Notes under the pieces: model-generated | Databases searched by the model: none | Told to the model about the DNA's origin: nothing | Seen by the model: only the letters and a program-made list of their open reading frames with translations | Shown: positions 1 through 6,611 of the stretch, piece by piece | Layout of the letters: the number at the start of each line of letters is the position of its first letter | Position numbering within the stretch: position 1 is the first letter of the stretch | NCBI GenBank assembly: GCA_023807065.1 | Contig: JAJJLU010004659.1 | Location: 1 to 10,652 of the forward strand | Source: Isotricha intestinalis | Lineage: Eukaryota > Ciliophora > Litostomatea > Vestibuliferida > Isotrichidae | Length of the DNA: 10,652 nt | Reading direction: 5' to 3' | Translations under genes and position numbers: made by a program

Positions 1-444
1 CATGGAAAAGCTGTTGATTGGTATTTATTAGGAGTTTTATTTTATGAAATGTTAGTTGGAATTCCTCCTTTTTTTACAGAACATAAAGAAGAAATATTTC
101 ATAATATTGAATATGCACAATTACAAATTCCTAAATTTATTTCTAAAAATGCATCTGATTTATTAAAAGCTCTTTTACAAAGAGATCCTAATAAAAGATT
201 AGGTTCTAGTATTAGAGATGCTTTAGAAATTAAAGAGAATAAATATTTTAAAGATGTTGTTTGGAATGATGTTTATGAAAAAAAAATTAAACCTCCTAAA
301 ATGAAAAATTATAAAAAAACTGTTAAAATGTATAATAGACCTAGACTTTTTGCTAATGATGATAATGATACAGGAGATGTTAGTGATATTGGGAAATTAA
401 ATATGCTTTCTGGATGGAGTTTTATTAATAATGAAGAATTGTAA
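1..444 (+). CDS. AGC-family Ser/Thr protein kinase, C-terminal part (5' end outside window)
   Basis: The frame is open from base 1 to TAA at 442-444, giving 147 residues; the first Met (base 49) is internal. Visible are the end of the catalytic domain and the AGC tail. D6-W7 with G11 and Y15-E16-M17 is subdomain IX. P22-P23-F24 follows, then the subdomain XI block R61-D62-P63-N64-K65-R66-L67-G68. The tail carries W88 and the K-I-K-P-P segment (95-99). It closes with a hydrophobic motif L136-x-x-W139-S140-F141, where S140 sits at the usual regulatory phosphosite. Family knowledge: AGC kinases (PKA, PKC, Akt, S6K) phosphorylate Ser/Thr downstream of lipid or cyclic-nucleotide signals. The ATP site and N-terminal regulatory domains lie upstream, so the subfamily cannot be set; the motif resembles the PKC/Akt type more than PKA. 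The usual PPF is PPK here and no clear turn-motif TP is seen. The gene converges on the kelch gene. Confidence 0.93.
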   Translation, partial: HGKAVDWYLLGVLFYEMLVGIPPFFTEHKEEIFHNIEYAQLQIPKFISKNASDLLKALLQRDPNKRLGSSIRDALEIKENKYFKDVVWNDVYEKKIKPPKMKNYKKTVKMYNRPRLFANDDNDTGDVSDIGKLNMLSGWSFINNEEL

Positions 445-762
445 AAGGAATTTTTTTATTTATTTATTTTCTTTATTTTTGGAAGAAAAACTTTTATGTG
501 TTTTATAATATTAATTAATTTTTCCAATTACTTATTTAGATAATTAACTTTTTTTTTTGTATTGTATTTTAAAAATATGATAAAAATAATTAAATTATTG
601 TTAATATTATTAATAATTAAAAATAGAATTTTTAAATAAAGGAAATATTGAAGTTTTATCGTTAAATCAATTAGATTTATTCTATTAAGTTTAAAATTTT
701 TATTATTTATACTCTAATTAAAAAGATATATTAATTAAATTAGTTAATTTTTATTATTTTTT
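445..762. other. Convergent 3' intergenic spacer
   Basis: This stretch of about 320 bp separates the stop codons of two convergent genes. It is nearly pure A+T with T-runs (for example 550-558) and short ORFs only. It must hold both 3' untranslated regions and polyadenylation signals, but none can be picked out against this composition. I see no RNA gene and no gene remnant. Confidence 0.6.
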
Positions 763-2565
763 TTAATTATTTTGAGATGAGAACAATTCATTATTTTTAT
801 CTTCTAAATTTTTAATATCACCATTTCTATTATAAATTTTTTCATTTGGATTATTTCTTCTGTTTGAGTGTTTTTCATGTTTTTTCACTTGCTTATCATC
901 AGCAAAAAGCATTTTAGTATATTCTTCAATAATGTTATGATTATTATTGTTAGTACTTTTTATACTGTTCTTAATATTATTTATATTATTATTTTTAATA
1001 TCATATGTTAAAGTATGATCTTTCTTATTATTATCATTAAGAATTGCTCCATTAGTTTTATTATTTTCTTTTGGGTTATTTAAATCAATTTCTTTTTCTT
1101 TTTCATCAAAAGGAAATACAACTTTATGCTCATATTTTCCATAAATTTTATATTGAGAATTTTTTGATTCATTATCATTCTCAAAATCAACAACATTAAT
1201 TATTTTTTGATTTTTATTGAATGTAACTTTCTTTAAAGCTCTTTTAGGTGCATTTGGGAAAAGAACATAACTTTCTTCATTAAAAGGAATAAAAGTTTTT
1301 TCAGGGAAATCATAATCAGAATGTTTTTTTGATAAAGATTGAATAATTTCATTATTTTCATAATTAAATTCATAAATATATTTTTCTACTTTTTCACTCA
1401 TATCATTTCCTCCAATAAAGATTATAGAATTATTATTAGTTTTACAAACACCAAAATATTTAAGAGTAAAATAAATATCTTTTGGTATTTTAGGAATTAT
1501 TTTTTCCCATTTTGGTTCGACTCTTAAATTTGTTTTAGAAATTAAAAAGCTTTTTCCTATATTAGAAAAAACATATAAATAAGTATTATTAATCATAATT
1601 AATCCAGGTTCAATATAAACATCACTTAAATCTGAATAAGAGAAAAATTTTTGTTTAAATGTATCAAAGTAATAAACTGTTTTATCATTTTGTCCTCCAA
1701 TAATAAAAACATATTTTTTAGGAATATAAATTAATGAATGATGCTTTCTTGATGGTATTTGAGAATCAATTTTTGTTATTTTTAATTTTTTTAAATCTAT
1801 TATCCAAAATAAATTTGATAAATTATCATTTTCTCCTCCTGAAAAAAGATATAATTTATTTATTCCATTACAAAATGAAGTATTCATTGATACTTCTTTT
1901 ATTTGAGAATTATTTATTTCTTCTTCTTCAATTAATGCTTTTTTAAAAATTTCATCTTCTTTTTTATAAATATATAATTGAAAAGGAGAAAAGCTAATTT
2001 TACCATATATTTTTATATTTTCATAAATAAATTTTTCTATATTATTTGATATATCTCTTAAACCTTTTATGTCAGCAGTGACTGATATTTTTCTATCTTC
2101 TTTTTGTTTTAGATATTTATTTATTTCTTTTGATTCATCTATTAATTCATTGTCAATTTTATAATATGATTTATTATTTATTAAATCATAATAATTTTCA
2201 TCATTTAAATACCTATTTTTAATATCTTCAAATATTTTTGAAAATTTAGTTTCTTTATCATATGGTCTACTAAATATTTCTTTATTATTATCATATATAA
2301 TTATTCTAATATAATTTTTATTTAAATCTTCATCCTCTTTATTACTTGGATTATTAGTTGTATTAGTTTTTTTATTTTGATTTTTAATTGAAGAACTTTG
2401 CTTATTATTATTTTTTACTTCGTTTTTCTGTTCTTGATTTTTGTTATTGTCATCTGGTTTTTTTCCATTTTTTTTTATTTGTGACTCATTTTTATTATTA
2501 TTATTATGCACTTGATTATTATTCTTTTTATTTTCATTACTCTTATTGGAACTACAAACACCCAT
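763..2565 (-). CDS. Kelch-repeat protein with acylated N-terminus
   Basis: This is a complete 600-residue ORF, ATG at 2565 and TAA at 763-765. The start is supported by the N-terminus M-G-V-C-S-S-N-K: Gly2 with Ser6 fits N-myristoylation and Cys4 fits palmitoylation, so membrane anchoring is inferred. Residues 8-80 are an Asn/Lys linker. Residues 85-166 have alternating hydrophobic strands around one helix and could be a ubiquitin-like or other beta-grasp domain; this is a weak call. Residues about 228-460 hold kelch-like blades with Gly-Gly pairs at 243-244, 290-291 and 385-386, followed by Tyr/Phe-rich strands (for example K-T-V-Y-Y-F-D, 295-301). Residues 480-600 are a charged Asn-rich tail. 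Kelch propellers bind protein partners; no catalytic residues are seen. All glutamines are CAA or CAG, which fixes the code as standard. The frame is unbroken despite many A/T runs, unlike the decayed genes nearby. Confidence 0.9.
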   Translation of the reverse strand: MGVCSSNKSNENKKNNNQVHNNNNKNESQIKKNGKKPDDNNKNQEQKNEVKNNNKQSSSIKNQNKKTNTTNNPSNKEDEDLNKNYIRIIIYDNNKEIFSRPYDKETKFSKIFEDIKNRYLNDENYYDLINNKSYYKIDNELIDESKEINKYLKQKEDRKISVTADIKGLRDISNNIEKFIYENIKIYGKISFSPFQLYIYKKEDEIFKKALIEEEEINNSQIKEVSMNTSFCNGINKLYLFSGGENDNLSNLFWIIDLKKLKITKIDSQIPSRKHHSLIYIPKKYVFIIGGQNDKTVYYFDTFKQKFFSYSDLSDVYIEPGLIMINNTYLYVFSNIGKSFLISKTNLRVEPKWEKIIPKIPKDIYFTLKYFGVCKTNNNSIIFIGGNDMSEKVEKYIYEFNYENNEIIQSLSKKHSDYDFPEKTFIPFNEESYVLFPNAPKRALKKVTFNKNQKIINVVDFENDNESKNSQYKIYGKYEHKVVFPFDEKEKEIDLNNPKENNKTNGAILNDNNKKDHTLTYDIKNNNINNIKNSIKSTNNNNHNIIEEYTKMLFADDKQVKKHEKHSNRRNNPNEKIYNRNGDIKNLEDKNNELFSSQNN

Positions 2566-3080
2566 AAATTATTATTTATACTTAGATTAATAATTAATAA
2601 TATTATAAATAATTTAATAAAAATCAAAAAAATCTTTATTCTAATTTTGATTTTCTTTCTCCATTTTTATATTCAGTTTTATTTATATTTTATACTTATG
2701 TATTTTTTATGAAGGAGTTACAAAATATATCTAATAAATGATAGAAAATGAAAAGGTTATCAGTAAATATTTTATATTGTACCTCTATAATTGTATTTAA
2801 ATTAAATAAAATTATTTTTATTTGAAACCTTAACAGGTAAAAATTTTGGTTTATTTGTATATATTTTATTATTTATATACCATAAAATTTAATTCTTCTT
2901 TGTTTTATACTTTATAATTGGTTAAGTAAATATTATATTATTTATAATTTTTTATTAAAAATATTTATTAATCTACATGTTAATAATATACATATATATA
3001 AAATAAATAATATAAATACTATTTTTTTTTTCTTATATTTAATTTTAATTTTTTTATTTTAATAATTTTTTAACTTTTTC
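2566..3080. other. Intergenic spacer upstream of the kelch gene, holding one copy of a repeat
   Basis: About 515 bp of AT-rich sequence lies between the kelch start and the 3' end of the decayed minus-strand gene. The kelch promoter and 5' untranslated region should lie in its left part, but no element stands out. It holds one copy of the dispersed repeat (2816-2916). The rest is homopolymer-rich with short ORFs only. Confidence 0.5.
2816..2916 (+). repeat. Dispersed repeat copy X (inverted relative to copy Y)
   Basis: This segment matches the reverse complement of 4445-4543 over about 100 bp, roughly four of five bases by manual alignment, with a few one- or two-base gaps. The most alike parts are a 16-base block (aaaaattttggtttat) and a 28-base block ending at 2916 with two mismatches. 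These blocks contain G and C at matching places, so the likeness is not just shared AT-richness. Read on the minus strand it gives a peptide-like frame (Y-K-V-stop-N-K-E-E-L) also found in copy Y. It could be an old mobile-element fragment, a dead gene piece or a noncoding element. Confidence 0.7.
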
Positions 3081-3735
3081 TTAATTTCTCTTATTAAAAT
3101 AATTTTGAGATTTAATTTTTGTTTTATTCTTATAAATATTTATATTATAATTATTATCTCTATAAGATAAACAATCTTCTTTACTAAAATTATTAATTTT
3201 TTCATTACTTTTACATCTATAATTTAATACCTTTTTTTTGAATTATTTTTCCCATTAAAACATACATTATTTTCCAATCTAAGAGAAGATAAAGATGAAG
3301 TATTTTTTAAAAAAAGAATAATTGATTAATTAATACACGTTTTTTTCAAAAATAAATATATGTCTATTTTTTTGAAAAGGAGAATAGGTTTTAATTTCTA
3401 CTATAAAAATATTTCTTTCTTTAAGTACTTATTATTCATATATATTTTCATCTCCTTTTTTCTTTTTTTTTCTTCAATTGGTATTTACTCATCTTTAATA
3501 ATTCATTACAATCTCTAAAATCTGTTTTATTAAAAAACAGAGAAGGATTATTTCTACTATAGTTTGATCTTGGAATTTTTTTATGAAATTTTTAAAAAAT
3601 TATTTCTATATTATATGTGATATTATTTTTATCTATTAATCTAGCATTCAAATTTGGTTCTGTTTGCATTAATTTTCTTGAATAAATATTTGATATTCCT
3701 TCAAATAGAAAATTTGGATTAAAATTCCTTTTATT
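3081..3735 (-). pseudogene. Decayed Asn-rich protein gene, unrecognised
   Basis: The minus strand reads as protein-like sequence in successive frames. 3735-3451 gives 95 codons with one internal TAA (3592-3594), ending in TGA at 3448-3450 after a Lys/Arg tail. 3428-3333 gives 32 codons. 3304-3227 gives 26 codons. 3230-3081 gives 49 codons ending in TAA. The last two frames meet at a run of eight T (3232-3239), where one extra base would join them. Composition (Asn, Lys, Ser, charged residues, two Cys in the last piece) resembles the intact genes, and TAA interrupts where Gln would fit. No domain is recognised. Frame may continue upstream to about 3765 across two TAAs. It could also be exons of a gene with unrecognised introns, but no clear splice sites bound the pieces. 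Confidence 0.45.
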
Positions 3736-4182
3736 TAAAAATTATTAGTTTATAATTTGTTTATTTCAAAAAGAAAAGAATTTTAAAATTATAAAAACTC
3801 TTAATAAAGAAGAAGTCATAATAGGAATTATAACAAAAGATGGAAAATAATAGAAAAATCGTTATGTAAAAATGAAAGTCTTTTAACTTTAACAAATATA
3901 TCACAATTAAAAAATATTTGGTAATAATATTTCATCTGATTTGTTATTATTTTTAATTATTTAGAAAGTATTTATTTATAAATAAATGAAAACAAAAAAA
4001 GTAAATAAAAAAAATAAAAAAAATAAATGAAAAAAAAACAATAAAAAAGAAGAATCAAAAATTTAAAGAAGTTATATAAAATATAATATAAATATTGAAA
4101 AATTCTTTTTAATATTGAAATAAAATATAATAAGAATGTTTAAAATTTCTATTTTAAATTTTTTACATAGCATATATGAAAA
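3736..4182. other. AT-rich spacer with possible short gene remnant and A-rich tract
   Basis: The plus strand has a 38-codon open stretch at 3808-3921 containing K-R-W-K-I-I-E-K and ending I-W-stop. It is coding-like in composition but too short to name, and an overlapping frame looks equally plausible. Positions 3985-4070 are a purine-rich low-complexity tract of A-runs broken by T or G. Nothing else is supported. Confidence 0.3.
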
Positions 4183-4299
4183 TTACCAAAACTTAAAAGA
4201 ATATTTATGTTTATCTTTGTGATGACCACATCTACATATATCTGTAGGTATATAACAACCCATTGGTTCAAAAGTTCCTCTTTCACAACAATAACACAT
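4183..4299 (-). CDS. Cys/His-rich microprotein A (38 aa), putative zinc-binding
   Basis: ATG at 4299 to TAA at 4183-4185 encodes 38 residues, six of them Cys and three His. The pattern is C2-x-C4-C5-x2-G8-x-F10-x3-G14-C15-x2-P18, then C22-R23-C24-G25-H26-x4-H31, ending in a basic/aromatic tail with Trp38 last. The same pattern with the same spacing occurs in the divergent gene at 4979, which makes a real gene far more likely than a chance ORF. Its G+C, about 29% by count, is well above the flanks. Clustered Cys with a CGHx4H end suggests one small metal site, possibly two; that is inference. No signal peptide or membrane segment is seen. I do not recognise the family. It could be an exon of a larger gene, but the ATG and stop closely frame the conserved core. 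The start follows an A-rich context (aaATG). Confidence 0.7.
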   Translation of the reverse strand: MCYCCERGTFEPMGCYIPTDICRCGHHKDKHKYSFKFW

Positions 4300-4978
4300 T
4301 TTAATTAAAATTTAAAAACATTGTAATTTTTATATATTTTTCAAAAATACAAAATAGGAAAGAAAATATGTAATTTTATATTCATAATAATTGTTATAAA
4401 TGATTGAAAATGAAGATTTGATTTTTATCATTTTTGATTAAAGATATAAAGTCTAAAATAAAGAAGAATTAAAAGTTATGATATATAATTAAAATATTTA
4501 TCTATAAACCAAAATTTTTTATCTTTTAATGTTTCAAATAAAATCATTAAATAATATAGAAATATTAATTTTTTTTCAAAAAAATAAATCAAATTCTTAA
4601 AATTAACCATTTCAATTTGGTTTATATATAAACTTATTCATTTACATTTATTATATACTCTTCCATTATTTATTATTTTTCAGATTCATATATCATTCTA
4701 TTTTTAAAAATTTATATTTCTTTTTTTATTATTTAATTAAAATTTTGAATTTATTCCACTTTCATTATAATTACTTCATTTCTAAATTTAAAATCTTATT
4801 CATGATTAATTGTATGTTTTTAATTATTAATTGGACAAAGATTAATTATCCTTAGAAATCAATTTATGTTCATTAAATGTTAATATGAGAGAATTAAAAA
4901 CTCGAATAAAATCTCTGTAATTACCTATTTTTTTTTAATGAATAAAAAGTAATTAAAATGATTTAATTTAACATTAAA
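4300..4978. other. Divergent intergenic region between the two Cys-rich genes
   Basis: About 680 bp separates two divergently transcribed microgenes, so both promoters probably lie here. It holds repeat copy Y (4445-4543). On the plus strand a peptide-like frame begins at ATG 4400 (M-I-E-N-E-D) and runs over several TAA codons, which looks like a gene remnant or noncoding sequence. Both microgenes are preceded by similar short AT motifs (taaaATG). No promoter element can be named. Confidence 0.45.
4445..4543 (-). repeat. Dispersed repeat copy Y (inverted relative to copy X)
   Basis: The reverse complement of this segment matches 2816-2916. It lies about 145 bp upstream of microgene A and about 435 bp upstream of microgene B. 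The TAA in the peptide-like frame Y-K-V-stop-N-K-E-E-L is present in both copies. That means either the ancestor was already non-coding when copied, or the sequence was never protein-coding. Confidence 0.7.
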
Positions 4979-5155
4979 ATGTGGGGTGGAGGTAAAGATA
5001 ATTATGATTGTGATTGTTGTATGTATGGTAGATTTATACAAGGGGGATGTACATTTCCAGGACCTTGTCTACCAAATCCAAGACCATATCCTCCCTTTGG
5101 TGGATCATGTGCAAGATGTGGTCATTCTAGATCCTCCCATAGAAATTCATCCTAA
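4979..5155 (+). CDS. Cys/His-rich microprotein B (58 aa), putative zinc-binding
   Basis: ATG 4979 to TAA 5153-5155 encodes 58 residues. It starts M-W-G-G-G-K, then C11-x-C13-C14-x2-G17-x-F19-x3-G23-C24-x2-P27, a Pro/Gly-rich insert (28-43, with a further Cys30), and C44-x2-C47-G48-H49-x4-H54. Ten conserved positions match microprotein A with identical spacing up to P27 and again from CGH to the last His; only the insert length and one residue between the last two Cys differ. G+C is 71 of 177 bases (40%), far above the AT-rich flanks, a strong sign of coding selection. An overlapping longer ORF at 4986-5174 in another frame lacks this pattern and is a shadow. Metal binding is inferred from the Cys/His layout. 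The family is not one I recognise. Confidence 0.8.
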   Translation: MWGGGKDNYDCDCCMYGRFIQGGCTFPGPCLPNPRPYPPFGGSCARCGHSRSSHRNSS

Positions 5156-5872
5156 AAAATATCTTCAATTATAAAATTTTATTTATTTAATTCTTAAAAG
5201 TTTTATTTTAAATTGGATTCTTTTATGATTTAAATTTTTTATCTTTTTTGTTTAAATTTTATTATTATCATATCTTTTTTTTATTTTAATTATGCTTTAT
5301 GAAAAAAGTTTAAGAAAAGAATAAATGCAAAATAAATTTTTTCTTTATAACAAAAAAATTTTAGTTTTTTATATTATTTAATTGATATTAACTTCAGTTA
5401 TATTCATTATCAAATTAGTACTATATTATATTTTATTCAAATATGATTATAAAAGAATAGTTATTCATAATTGTTATGTATTTTCCTATTTTTACTATAT
5501 AAGATAAAATTATCTATTAATATTTAATATTTATAAATCAAATATAACATAAAGATAGTTACAACAAGAATAATAATACCATAAATGAAATGAAAATAAA
5601 TATTTAAAAGAAAATTCGATCTTAAAATGAATTTTTTAATAAGAAATGTTATAATTTTTCATTATATTTATTACTAAATATTAAATATTATTTCAATTTC
5701 ATTTGAAAAAAACAAAGGCAAATAAAAAAGATTAAATTTTTGATTCCCTTTAAATATTACATTCTTTCTTTTTCAAATAAATCAATTATAAAAAGAGTTA
5801 AAAAATATTTTAATTAAAAATTTAAATATTTTATAATATAAATAAAAAAATAATTAATAATTTTGCAATAAA
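5156..5872. other. AT-rich spacer without recognisable genes
   Basis: About 700 bp follows the microprotein B stop. It contains T-runs (for example 5273-5282) and only very short ORFs in all frames. I found no domain-like peptide, RNA gene or repeat here. Confidence 0.55.
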
Positions 5873-6186
5873 TAAAAAAAGGAAATATACTTTTATTGGA
5901 ATGAAAGTTTTAATTTCTTACACAAAGACACTCATTTAGGCATTTTAAGTGTTTATAAAAAATGAAGATTTTGAACAAAAAAAGACAAAGAAAAAAAAGG
6001 ATAATTTAATTCAGTGGCCAAAGGAAAATAAACCTAATTTTCAAAATTTATGGAAAGAAAAATAATATAACGAAAATTTCTATAAATCTTTTAAACACTT
6101 TTCAAACAAAATCAAATTATAATAAACACAAAAATCGAGAAATATATGAATAATTTTCAAATTCAAAAAATATTAAATTTACTAAA
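5873..6186 (+). pseudogene. Decayed fragment with C2-domain-like strand motif
   Basis: From about 5885 the plus strand reads Y-F-Y-W-N-E-S-F-N-F, then seven residues, then L-G-I-L-S-V-Y. C2 domains have the same layout (N-P-x-W-N-E-x-F-x-F followed by L-x-I-x-V-Y-D). After a run of six A (5957-5962) this frame meets TGA at 5963, but the frame one base away continues with N-E-D-F-E-Q-K-K and runs about 37 codons through W-P-K-E-N-K-P to a TAA, then on again. C2 domains bind phospholipids, often with calcium. Only a strand pair is left and no Ca-binding aspartates can be placed, so the family call is tentative. It could be an unrelated chance match in coding-like debris. Confidence 0.35.
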
Positions 6187-6611
6187 TGAAGTAAAATATC
6201 TCAAAAAATATTTTTAACAATATACGTTAATATAAATTTTAAATTAATGTTTTATTTTTTAATAATCATTCTATATAATTCTAATTTTTATTTATATTTG
6301 AACAAAAATTAAAAACTAATAAAAATCAAAAAATCTCAAAACTTATTTTACAAATTACTTATTTGAAAATGGTTATTTTTATTAAAAATAGAAGTTTTTT
6401 ATTTCCTATATTTTTATTTTAGTTTCATTTATATTTTTTGATTAATTTTTGAATGTATTTTTTATTTTTTGTTTTATTTGGTTTAATTGTTTATTTAAAG
6501 AATAAAAAGAAAATATTTTAAAATTTTAAATATTAAATAGAAAGAAATAAACCTTTTTTATCAAAGCCTATTATATTTATAATTACTTAATCCATAATTA
6601 TTTATTTCTTT
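6187..6611. other. AT-rich spacer downstream of the IQ-motif gene
   Basis: About 425 bp of T-run-rich sequence. It must include the 3' untranslated region of the minus-strand gene ending at 6612. No gene, repeat or RNA structure is evident. Confidence 0.5.

Noticed and set aside
1339..2712. Several plus-strand ORFs of 60-75 codons across and just upstream of the kelch gene (1339, 1734, 2506).
   Set aside because: They are Phe/Leu/Ile-rich antisense readings of Asn/Lys-rich coding or AT spacer, with no domain.
3760..3924. Two overlapping plus-strand peptide-like frames (N-K-E-E-V-I-I-G-I-I-T and K-R-W-K-I-I-E-K).
   Set aside because: Each is under 40 codons, they compete for the same bases and neither matches a family I know.
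2736..4414. A shared 17-base string (aaatgatNgaaaatgaa) at 2736 and 4398 giving M-I-E-N-E in both places.
   Set aside because: It sits in the same orientation at both places while the nearby repeats are inverted. In A-rich sequence a 17-base near match can arise by chance.
4608..4640. A possible third copy of the dispersed repeat (atttggtttatatataaac).
   Set aside because: Only about 15 bases match and the flanks do not continue the alignment.
4986..5174. 62-codon plus-strand ORF overlapping microgene B.
   Set aside because: It lacks the Cys/His pattern, starts a few bases inside the better gene and is a shadow frame of it.
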